Source of the DNA: Rhizobacter sp. Root1221
Lineage (GTDB): Bacteria; Pseudomonadota; Gammaproteobacteria; Burkholderiales; Burkholderiaceae_C
NCBI RefSeq assembly: GCF_001425785.1
Contig: NZ_LMDI01000002.1
Coordinates: 62,001 to 126,000, forward strand
DNA length: 64,000 nt
Direction: 5' to 3'
Positions within the stretch are counted from its first letter, which is position 1. Each line of letters opens with the position of its first letter. The position numbers were made by a program, and so were the translations under genes. The notes under the pieces were generated by a model that was given only the letters and a program-made list of their open reading frames with translations, made no database searches and was not told the origin of the DNA. Below, one piece after another: positions 17,030-24,612 of the stretch.

Positions 17030-17929
17030 TTACTTCTTGTACGACTCGGCCGGATTGTCGTTCGGGTTGGCGATGGCCTTCTTGAGCGAGTCGCTCATCG
17101 GCATGCCGACCACGTTGCCACGCGGCGGGATGGGGCTGGTGAACCACTTGGCGTAGGTCTTGGCCAGCTCGCCGCTGCTCATCATGCCCTTGACCGTGTC
17201 GTCGACCAGCTTCTTGAACGCCGGATCGTCCTTGCGGTACATGATCGCGATGGGTTCTTCGCTGATGGTTTCGCCGACGATCTTGTAGGCGGACGGGGTC
17301 TTCGAGTTGACGATCAGGCCGGCCAGGATGTTGTCGTCCATCACGAATGCATCGGCGCGGCCCGTTTCGACCAGCAGGAAGCTGTCGGCGTGGTCCTTGC
17401 CCAGCACGTCGTTGAAGTTCACCTTCGCGGCGCGTTCGTGCTTGCGCAGCAGCAAAACGGACGTGGTGCCGGTGGTGGTGGCCACCGTCTTGCCGTCCAG
17501 CTGGGCGAGCGAGTTGATGCCCGAATCGGCCTTGACGGCGATGCGGACGTTGGTCACGTAGGTGGTGGGGGCGAACGCCACGTCCTTCTGGCGGGTGGCG
17601 TTGTTCGTGGTGGAGCCGCACTCGACGTCGACCGTGCCGTTCGTGACGAGCGACACGCGGTTCTGCGACGTGACGAGTTGGTACTCGACGTTCAGCTTCG
17701 GGTTGGCGACGGCCTTCTTGACGGCCTCGGCCACCTGGTTGCAGACGTCCACGTGGTAACCGACGTACTTGCCATCACCGGTGGTGTAGGCGAGCGGTGC
17801 GGACGAATCGCGCGTGCCGATCACGAACTTGCCCGACTGCTTCACTTTGGCGAGAGTGTCGGACTGTGCAAAGGCCGACGTGGCGGTGGCGGCCAACAGC
17901 GCCAGGGCGAAACCAGCAAGCTTCTTCAT
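17030..17929 (-). CDS. gltI: Glutamate/aspartate ABC importer, periplasmic binding protein
   Basis: 299 residues with a signal peptide (cleavage after SAFA, residue 21). The solute-binding family 3 fold is clear: GKFVIGTRDSSAPLAY, GYHVDVCNQVAEAV, VECGSTTNNATRQKDV and VGETISEEPIAIMYRKDD. It captures glutamate or aspartate in the periplasm and delivers it to GltJKL. Start supported by AAGGAG seven bases upstream. It lies 51 bases after the LysR gene on the same strand and is followed by a strong hairpin before gltJ. Confidence 0.95.
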   Translation of the reverse strand: MKKLAGFALALLAATATSAFAQSDTLAKVKQSGKFVIGTRDSSAPLAYTTGDGKYVGYHVDVCNQVAEAVKKAVANPKLNVEYQLVTSQNRVSLVTNGTVDVECGSTTNNATRQKDVAFAPTTYVTNVRIAVKADSGINSLAQLDGKTVATTTGTTSVLLLRKHERAAKVNFNDVLGKDHADSFLLVETGRADAFVMDDNILAGLIVNSKTPSAYKIVGETISEEPIAIMYRKDDPAFKKLVDDTVKGMMSSGELAKTYAKWFTSPIPPRGNVVGMPMSDSLKKAIANPNDNPAESYKK

Positions 17930-17980
17930 GGGGAACTCCTTCTTTGAGGCTAACAGTCTAGGGTAACAAATGGAATCGAA

Positions 17981-18916
17981 TCACTCATACGTTTTAACCA
18001 CAGTGGATTCCCGCAGAAACTCCCATAGGGATTGCGCTCCGGGTTTCGTGTGGCGGGCGGCCTCCGGGCGCTCCCGGTAGATTCGCACCTCGATCGACAG
18101 CTCGCAAGCTCCGGGCCCGGTGGCCCGGACGAGCCGTTGATTCAGCAGTTCCTTCTTGACCGAACTGCCCGGCAGGAAGGCCACGCCGTGCCCTTCCAGT
18201 GCCATCGCCTTCAGGCCTTCGGCCATGTCGGTCTCGTAGATCGGATCCAGGTTGAGCGCCACGGGGGACTGCTTGACGATCAGTTCCACCAGGCGCCCGA
18301 GGTAGGCCCCGGACGCGTAGCTCAGGAACGGCACCCGCTCGTGGGGAGCGGCCGGCAGCCGGAACATCGGGCGGCCGGCATCGTCACCGCGGGCGTACGG
18401 CGCCAGCACCTCGTGTCCGAGGCTCAGCATCTCGTAGCGGTCAGGGTTCAGCGCAAGCGGCTGCGACGGGTGGTGGTACGAGATGAGCAGGTCGCAGTTG
18501 CCCTCGGTGAGCCGCAACACCGCGTCGTGCACGTTCAGCGCGATGAGCCGGCTCTTGAGCGCCCCGTAGCGCTGGCGCACGTCCATCACCCAGTGCGGGA
18601 AAAACGTGACGGCAAGCGAATGTGGCACCGCGAACTCGAGCATGTCCTGCCCGGCCACCTGGTGGCCGTGCAGCATGTTGCGGGTGGCCTGCAACGCCCC
18701 AAGGATCTCGAGCGCCTGCGCACGGAACGCCACGCCGGCGAGGGTGAGCCGCGTGGGGTACGACGAACGGTCCACCAGGTCGGTGCCCGCCCAGGCCTCC
18801 AGCGACTGGATGCGGCGGGAAAACGCGGGCTGCGTGACATGGCGCAACTGGGCCGACCGCGAAAAGCTCCGCGTCTCGGCCAGGCTCACGAAGTCCTCAA
18901 GCCACTTGGTTTCCAT
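17981..18916 (-). CDS. LysR-family transcription regulator
   Basis: 311 residues: an N-terminal LysR winged helix (METKWLEDFVSLAETRSFSRSA, then TQPAFSRRIQSLE) and a co-inducer-binding domain (about 90-300). The start at 18916 has GGAAGGGG before it and lies 20 bases inside the 3' end of the upstream ABC exporter gene, on the same strand. It sits directly upstream of gltI, so regulation of glutamate/aspartate uptake is a reasonable guess, though the usual divergent LysR layout is absent. Confidence 0.9.
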   Translation of the reverse strand: METKWLEDFVSLAETRSFSRSAQLRHVTQPAFSRRIQSLEAWAGTDLVDRSSYPTRLTLAGVAFRAQALEILGALQATRNMLHGHQVAGQDMLEFAVPHSLAVTFFPHWVMDVRQRYGALKSRLIALNVHDAVLRLTEGNCDLLISYHHPSQPLALNPDRYEMLSLGHEVLAPYARGDDAGRPMFRLPAAPHERVPFLSYASGAYLGRLVELIVKQSPVALNLDPIYETDMAEGLKAMALEGHGVAFLPGSSVKKELLNQRLVRATGPGACELSIEVRIYRERPEAARHTKPGAQSLWEFLRESTVVKTYE

Positions 18917-20771
18917 CAGCCCCTTCCTTGCCTTCCTCGCGGTTTTCCGGCAGGTCGCCGCCACTTTGCTGCAAGCGCCACATCTCCGCATAACGGCCGT
19001 CGGCCTCGAGCAGTTGACCGTGTGTACCACGCTCGATGATGCGGCCACGGTCCATCACGAGGATCTGGTGGGCGTCCACCACGGTGGACAGCCGGTGTGC
19101 GATCACGAGGGCGCTCTTGTTGCGGGCCACGCCCTGCAGCTCGGCCTGGATGGCACGTTCGTTGGCCGAGTCGAGCGCGGACGTGGCCTCGTCGAAGATC
19201 AGGAACGGCGGGTTCTTGAGCAACGTGCGGGCGATGGCCACGCGCTGCTTCTCACCGCCGCTGAGCTTCAGCCCGCGCTCGCCCACCGGCGTCTCGTAGC
19301 CCTTCGGGGTGGACATGATGAAGTCGTGGATGCGGGCGGCGCGGGCGGCCCCTTCGATCTCGGCCGGGCTCGCGCCCGCCCGGCCATAGCCGATGTTGTA
19401 GGCCACGGTGTCGTTGAAGAGCACGGTGTCCTGCGGCACGATGCCGATCTGCTGGCGCAGGCTCGACTGCGTGACCTCGCGCAGGTCCTGGCCGTCGAAC
19501 GTGATGCGACCCGAGTCGACGTCGTAGAACCGGTACAGCAGCCGCGCGAGCGTGCTCTTGCCGGACCCGGACGGCCCCACCACCGCCACGGTGCGGCCGG
19601 CCGGTATCTCGAAGCTGATGCCATGCAGGATGGGCCGGTCGGGCTCGTAGGCAAACACCACCTGGTCGAAGCGCACGTGGGCGCCGGCCACGCGCAGCGG
19701 GTGGGCGTCCGGCGAATCGGCCACCTCGCGCTCGCGTTCGAGCAGCGTGAACATCTTGTCGAGGTCCGTCAGGCTCTGCTTGATCTCGCGGTAGATCACG
19801 CCGAGGAAGTTCAGCGGGATGTACAGCTGGATCATGAACGCGTTGATCATCACCAGGTCGCCCAGCGTCATGTGGCCGCCCACCACGCCCGTGGTGGCCC
19901 GCCAGAGCATCGCGACGAGGCCGGTGGCGATGATGAGCTGCTGGCCGGTGTTGAGGATCGACAGCGTCGTCTGCGCCTTCAGCGACGCACGGCGCAGCCG
20001 CTCGAGGCTTTCGTCGTACCTGCGCGACTCGAAGTCCTCGTTGTTGAAGTACTTGACCGTCTCGTAGTTCAGCAGCGAATCGACGGCACGGGTGTGGGCG
20101 TGCGAGTCGAGCTCGTTCATTTGCTTGCGGAACTGCGTGCGCCAGTTCGTCACGGTGACCGTGAACGTGATGTACAGCACCAGCGCCGCGAGCGTGATCC
20201 AGGCGAACCACGCGTCGAACTTGACGGCCAGCAGGCCCAGCACCAGCGCCACCTCGATCAGCGTGGGGAAGATGCTGTACAGCGAGTACGAGATCAGCGA
20301 ATGCACGGCGCGGGTGCCGCGTTCGATGTCGCGTGTCATGCCGCCCGTCTGGCGCTCCAGGTGGAAACGCAGGCTCAGGTCGTGCAGGTGGCGGAACGTG
20401 CTGAGCGAGATGCTGCGCGCCGTGCCTTCGGTGGCCTTCGCGAACACCAGCTCTCGCAACTCGCCGAACAGCGCGGTGGACAGCCGCAGCCCGCCGTAGG
20501 CCAGCAGGAGGCCGATGGGCACCACGAGCACCGCACGGGCGTCACCGGGCTTGAGCGACAGGCTGTCGACCAGTGTCTTGAGCAGCAGCGGCACACCCAC
20601 GTTGGCGAGCTTGGCCCCCACCATGAACGCGAGCGCGATGCCCACGCGCCAGCGGTATTGCCACAGGTAGGGAAAGAGCTTGCGCAGCGTGCGCCAGTCG
20701 GAGCGCGGCACGGCGGGGCCGGCCGGCGCGGAGGCTTCGCGGGGGGACGCGGCAAGGGCAGCAGGACGCAT
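18897..20771 (-). CDS. ABC exporter, Atm1/HMT1 (heavy-metal tolerance) type
   Basis: About 624 residues: a six-helix transporter domain (about 35-345) and a C-terminal ATPase. The ATPase has Walker [10 protein letters not shown], signature LSGGEKQRVAIARTL, Walker B FLIFDEATSALD and switch His in VIAHRLST. The membrane part carries the Atm1 family segments NYETVKYFNNE and YREIKQSLTDLDKMF. Bacterial Atm1-type exporters move glutathione conjugates and metal-thiol complexes; that is the likely role here. The start is uncertain: the ATG at 20771 is preferred on family length, but neither it nor the one at 20822 has a good ribosome site. The downstream LysR gene overlaps its end. Confidence 0.9.
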   Translation of the reverse strand: MRPAALAASPREASAPAGPAVPRSDWRTLRKLFPYLWQYRWRVGIALAFMVGAKLANVGVPLLLKTLVDSLSLKPGDARAVLVVPIGLLLAYGGLRLSTALFGELRELVFAKATEGTARSISLSTFRHLHDLSLRFHLERQTGGMTRDIERGTRAVHSLISYSLYSIFPTLIEVALVLGLLAVKFDAWFAWITLAALVLYITFTVTVTNWRTQFRKQMNELDSHAHTRAVDSLLNYETVKYFNNEDFESRRYDESLERLRRASLKAQTTLSILNTGQQLIIATGLVAMLWRATTGVVGGHMTLGDLVMINAFMIQLYIPLNFLGVIYREIKQSLTDLDKMFTLLEREREVADSPDAHPLRVAGAHVRFDQVVFAYEPDRPILHGISFEIPAGRTVAVVGPSGSGKSTLARLLYRFYDVDSGRITFDGQDLREVTQSSLRQQIGIVPQDTVLFNDTVAYNIGYGRAGASPAEIEGAARAARIHDFIMSTPKGYETPVGERGLKLSGGEKQRVAIARTLLKNPPFLIFDEATSALDSANERAIQAELQGVARNKSALVIAHRLSTVVDAHQILVMDRGRIIERGTHGQLLEADGRYAEMWRLQQSGGDLPENREEGKEGADGNQVA

Positions 20772-20961
20772 GAAATGAAAAGCCGATCGGTCAAGGGTTC
20801 GGACGACAGTGTGCCCAAACATGGCGCGGCATGCGCGCGTGCACCGATTTGGCCTCGCCGCCGTTCATGCCACCGGATCGGCCGCTCATCGGCCGGGTGC
20901 ACTGCCCGCGGCCCGTTGCGGCACCATGGCGTTCGCCTCGCCTCTCGAAACGGAGACCCAC

Positions 20962-21120
20962 GTGCCCCCGAACGACGTCCGCCACGCCCCTCCCCGCGCC
21001 GTGTTGCGCAAGACCCCGCCGCAGGGCCTGCGCCTACGCCGCTTCAAGCGGCCCGTGGCTGCCACCACGATCGCCCCGGCCAGGCCATTGGCCCTGCGCA
21101 AGCCAGCCGCCCGGGCGTGA
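20962..21120 (+). CDS. Possible small basic protein, unproven
   Basis: A 52-codon frame with a GTG start six bases after CGGAGA, lying in the 434-base gap between the divergent ABC exporter and thioesterase genes. The product would be rich in Arg, Pro and Ala (for example RLRRFKRPVA) with no recognised domain. In GC-rich DNA such frames arise easily by chance, so it is listed only as a candidate. The rest of the gap (20772-20961, 21121-21205) shows no gene. Confidence 0.22.
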   Translation: MPPNDVRHAPPRAVLRKTPPQGLRLRRFKRPVAATTIAPARPLALRKPAARA

Positions 21121-21205
21121 CCCTTTCCGCGCTTTCAATCACGGGCGCGGGCACTGCACATCGAGGTGGCGGACAATCGGGCGTCTTCCCCGAACGCGGT
21201 ACCCC

Positions 21206-21628
21206 ATGAGCTCCACGCCTGCTTCCTCCCCCGCCACCGAGCCCGTCTCGCTGCCCACCGACGGCCACCTCGCGATGCGTGTGGCCCCGATGCCGTCCGA
21301 TGCCAACGGCAACGGCGACATCTTCGGGGGCTGGATCATGGCCCAGGTGGATCTCGCCGGTTCGGTGCTGCCGGCGCGCATCGCGAAGGGCCGCATCGCC
21401 ACCGTGGCGGTCAACCAGTTCGTCTTCAAGCAGCCCGTCTCCGTCGGCGACCTGCTGAGCTTCTACGCCCACGTCGAGCGCATCGGCCGCACGTCCATCA
21501 CGGTGCGTGTGGAGGTGTACGCCGAACGAAACCCGGCCGAACTCCAAGTGGTCAAGGTGACCGAGGCGAACCTCACCTACGTCGCCATCGACATGCAGGG
21601 CAAGCCGCGCGAGATCCCGAAGGACTGA
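21206..21628 (+). CDS. Acyl-CoA thioesterase, YciA-like hotdog fold
   Basis: 140 residues. A single hotdog domain with the acyl-CoA thioesterase motif MPSDANGNGDIFGGWIMAQ followed by DLAGSVLPARIAKGR, and later GDLLSFYAHVERIGRTSI. The Asn/Asp in NGNGDIFGG is the active-site region. It hydrolyses acyl-CoA to free acid and CoA in the cytoplasm. It is transcribed towards the SGNH hydrolase gene at the end of the fatty acid degradation operon. Confidence 0.92.
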   Translation: MSSTPASSPATEPVSLPTDGHLAMRVAPMPSDANGNGDIFGGWIMAQVDLAGSVLPARIAKGRIATVAVNQFVFKQPVSVGDLLSFYAHVERIGRTSITVRVEVYAERNPAELQVVKVTEANLTYVAIDMQGKPREIPKD

Positions 21629-21666
21629 GCGGCTCGCGCCGCGGTGTGCTCAGGGCCGCGGCAACC

Positions 21667-22488
21667 TCAAGCCCGCGGCTCCCGCCGCGGCGGTTTGCGC
21701 AACAGCTTCTGCGCCGGCAGCGCCCGCGTGGGTGTGGTGGCCGGCAGGCGCGGCACGATCTGCGTGCTGATCATCCCCGCCAGCTGCTCGGCCCACAACG
21801 CATAGACGGCCGGACCGGGATGGAACCCGTCTTCCGCCATCAGCACGCTGTCCGACGACAGTTCGTTCTCGAACGGAATGGGCAACCACCAGCGCTCGGG
21901 CCAGCGCTCGACCCACTCGGCCAGGGCCCGGTTGTAGCGCTGCTGGCCGTTGGAGAGCACCCACCGCAACGGGTTCGGCAGCGGGAACGAATGCACTGGC
22001 GGCAAGCCGCAATGCACGATGTGGTGCACGCCCGCGTGGCGCGCCGCGGCCCGGTCGAGGGCATCGAGGTGGCGCAACCAGCGCTGCGGCGGCATCTGCC
22101 CCACCAGGTCGGTGATGCCCACGGTGGTGACCATCACGTCCGCCGGCCGCAGCGACAGCCGCTGGAGTGCGTGGGTGGAGTCGACCGTGGTGTCCCCGCG
22201 CCGGGCCACCACCTGCCACACGACCGCCCCGCCGAGCCGCTGCGACAACGCTTCGCCGAGCCGGCCTGACAACGCCTGCGCCTGCGTGTGCGCCCCCACG
22301 CCGGCGGCCGACGAGTCACCCACGATCAGCACCCGCAGGCACACGCGGCCCGTGCCGGACACCCCCTCGCGGTTGCCCTGGGGCTCCGGCAGGCGTTCGG
22401 CACGCTGGCGCACCTGCAGACCCTGCCAGCGGATCACGGGCGTCAACAGGAAGCGGATGGCCTCGAACAACACGGGGATCGTGGCCAC
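21667..22488 (-). CDS. SGNH/GDSL-family hydrolase
   Basis: 273 residues from a GTG start. The SGNH landmarks are visible: block I VLIVGDSSAAGVGA (nucleophile Ser in GDSS), an oxyanion block with TVGITDLVG, and the C-terminal catalytic pair in DGFHPGP. An N-terminal hydrophobic stretch (IPVLFEAIRFLLTPVI) may anchor it in the membrane. Esterase or lipase activity is likely. It starts 14 bases after the enoyl-CoA hydratase gene, so it is probably the last gene of the beta-oxidation operon. Confidence 0.85.
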   Translation of the reverse strand: MATIPVLFEAIRFLLTPVIRWQGLQVRQRAERLPEPQGNREGVSGTGRVCLRVLIVGDSSAAGVGAHTQAQALSGRLGEALSQRLGGAVVWQVVARRGDTTVDSTHALQRLSLRPADVMVTTVGITDLVGQMPPQRWLRHLDALDRAAARHAGVHHIVHCGLPPVHSFPLPNPLRWVLSNGQQRYNRALAEWVERWPERWWLPIPFENELSSDSVLMAEDGFHPGPAVYALWAEQLAGMISTQIVPRLPATTPTRALPAQKLLRKPPRREPRA

Positions 22489-22502
22489 CGGTTCCGTGAC
22501 AG

Positions 22503-23267
22503 TCAGCTGAACTGGCTGAAGTCGGGCTTGCGCTTCTGGAAGAAGGCGCTGAAGGCCTCCTTCGCTTCGGGGCTGCCCAGGCGCGCCAGGAACACCTCGT
22601 TTTCAGCCGCGATGGCGGCCATCACCGATTCGGCGTTCGCGCGGCGCAGCAGCGTCTTCGTCTGGCGCACGGCCGACGGCGGCAGCGTGTTGAAGCGCTC
22701 GGCGATGCGGCGCGCGTGGTTGGCCACCTCGGCGGCCGGCAGCACGGCGTTGGCGATGCCACAGTCGACTGCATCCTGGCCGGTGAACGGGTCGCCGAGG
22801 AGGATCTTTTCGGCGGCCTTGCGGGGGCCCATCAGCTGGGGCACGAGCAGGCTCGATGCGAACTCGGGCACCAGGCCCAGGCTCACGAACGGCATCGCCA
22901 GGCGAGCCTCGTCGGACACGTAGACCAGGTCGCAATGCAGCAGCATCGTGGTGCCGATGCCGATGGCAGCACCCGTCACCGCGGCCACCACGGGCTTGTC
23001 GCAGCCCGTCAGCGCCTTCATGAACTGGAACGCGGGCGATTCGGCCACCGTGCCGGTGCGTTTCATGAAGTCCTCGAGGTCGTTGCCCGACGTGAAGATG
23101 CCCGGCTGACCGGTGATCAACACGCTGCGCACCGCGCCGTCGGCCTTGGCCGCGATCAGGCCCTCGGCCATCTGGCCGTACATCTCGGCGGTCAGCGCGT
23201 TCTTCTTTTCGGGCCGCGCGATCTCGATGGTGTAAACGCCGTTGAGCACGGCGGTCTTGATGGTCAT
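22503..23267 (-). CDS. Enoyl-CoA hydratase/isomerase family protein
   Basis: 254 residues of the crotonase fold: SGNDLEDFM carries the oxyanion-hole region, followed by KPVVAAVTGAAIGIGTTMLLHCDLVY. The catalytic acid site reads LGLVPEFASS, with a single clear Glu, a pattern more often seen in isomerases than hydratases. It should process unsaturated acyl-CoA in beta-oxidation. Start supported by AGGAG before the ATG at 23267. It lies 122 bases after the thiolase gene. Confidence 0.9.
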   Translation of the reverse strand: MTIKTAVLNGVYTIEIARPEKKNALTAEMYGQMAEGLIAAKADGAVRSVLITGQPGIFTSGNDLEDFMKRTGTVAESPAFQFMKALTGCDKPVVAAVTGAAIGIGTTMLLHCDLVYVSDEARLAMPFVSLGLVPEFASSLLVPQLMGPRKAAEKILLGDPFTGQDAVDCGIANAVLPAAEVANHARRIAERFNTLPPSAVRQTKTLLRRANAESVMAAIAAENEVFLARLGSPEAKEAFSAFFQKRKPDFSQFS

Positions 23268-23389
23268 GGAAGTCTCCTGGGGGGTGATCTTACGGGATGG
23301 GCTGCAGCCATTGCCTGACCTCCGGCCACAGGATGCCCGCGTCGCGGGGGGAGACCGGTCCGCGGGCAGACCGGCCTCCGATCGAACGG

Positions 23390-24586
23390 TCAGACCCGTT
23401 CGAAGATGCCGGCCGCGCCCTGGCCGGTGCCCACGCACATCGTGACCATGCCGTACTTCAGGTTGTGGCGGCGCAGCGCGTGCACCACGGTGGCTGCGCG
23501 GATGGCGCCGGTGGCGCCCAGCGGGTGGCCGAGGGCGATGGCACCGCCCATCGGGTTCACCTTCTTCGGGTCCAGGCCCACGCTGTTGATGACGGCGAGC
23601 GACTGGGCGGCGAAGGCTTCGTTGAGTTCGATCCAGTCGATCTGGTCCTTCGTGAGGCCAGCGTACTTGAGCGCTGCCGGGATGGCCTCGATGGGGCCGA
23701 TGCCCATGATCTCGGGCGGCACGCCGCGCGCGGCGAAGCTCACGAAACGGGCCAGCGGCGTCAGGCCGAACTGCTTGATCGCCTTTTCGCTCGCGAGGAT
23801 CAGCGCGCCAGCACCGTCACTCGTCTGCGAGCTGTTGCCGGCCGTCACGCTGCCCTTGGCGGCGAACACCGTCTTGAGCTTGGCGAGGCCTTCGAGCGAG
23901 GTGTCGGGACGCGGGCCTTCGTCGATGTCGACGGTGCGCGTCTTCACGACCTGCTCGCCGGTCTGCAGGTTCGGCGTGCGGGCGATGACGTCGATCGGCG
24001 TGATCTCGTCCTTGAACTCGCCGGCCTGGATGGCCTTGAGCGCGCGCATGTGCGACTCGTAGGCGAAAGCATCCTGCGCTTCGCGCGAGATCTTCCACTG
24101 CGTGGCGACCTTCTCGGCCGTCAGGCCCATGCCGTAGGCGATGCCAACGTTCTCGTCCTTGGCGAAGATCTCGGGGTTGAACGAGGGCTTGCCGCCACCC
24201 ATGGGCACGAGGCTCATGGACTCGGCACCGCCGGCGATCAGCACGTCGGCCTCGCCCACGCGGATGCGGTCGGCGGCCATCTGGATGGCCGTCACGCCCG
24301 AAGCGCAGAAGCGGTTGACGGTCACGCCGCCCACCGGCTTGGGCAACGCCAGGCCGGCCGCGATGCGGGCCATGTTCATGCCCTGCTCGCCCTCGGGGAA
24401 GGAGCAGCCGATGATCGCATCCTCGATGGCGGCCGGGTCCAGGCCGGGGGCCTGGGACAGGGCGCTGCGGATCGCGGCGATCAGCAGGTCGTCGGGCCGG
24501 GTGTTCCGGAAGTAGCCACGGCCGGAGCGGCCGATGGGCGTGCGGGTGGCGGCGACGATGTAGGCGTCTTGAACTTGTTTGCTCAT
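23390..24586 (-). CDS. Acetyl-CoA acyltransferase (thiolase, FadA-type)
   Basis: 398 residues. It cleaves 3-ketoacyl-CoA to acetyl-CoA and a shortened acyl-CoA. The nucleophile is Cys94 in NRFCASG; the other active-site motifs are NEAFAAQ, GGAIALGHPLGATG and MCVGTGQGAAGIFE. Two in-frame ATGs lie close together; the inner one at 24586 has better spacing from AAGGA. It lies 26 bases after the FadB-type gene and should form the thiolase part of a beta-oxidation complex. Confidence 0.95.
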   Translation of the reverse strand: MSKQVQDAYIVAATRTPIGRSGRGYFRNTRPDDLLIAAIRSALSQAPGLDPAAIEDAIIGCSFPEGEQGMNMARIAAGLALPKPVGGVTVNRFCASGVTAIQMAADRIRVGEADVLIAGGAESMSLVPMGGGKPSFNPEIFAKDENVGIAYGMGLTAEKVATQWKISREAQDAFAYESHMRALKAIQAGEFKDEITPIDVIARTPNLQTGEQVVKTRTVDIDEGPRPDTSLEGLAKLKTVFAAKGSVTAGNSSQTSDGAGALILASEKAIKQFGLTPLARFVSFAARGVPPEIMGIGPIEAIPAALKYAGLTKDQIDWIELNEAFAAQSLAVINSVGLDPKKVNPMGGAIALGHPLGATGAIRAATVVHALRRHNLKYGMVTMCVGTGQGAAGIFERV

Positions 24587-24612
24587 GATCATTGTTCCTT
24601 GGTTGCGGCCGC

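Noticed and set aside
21638-21662. GCCGCGG/CCGCGGC repeat between the thioesterase and SGNH genes
   Set aside because: Seven-base arms with an 11-base loop and no T run in GC-rich DNA; too weak to call a terminator.
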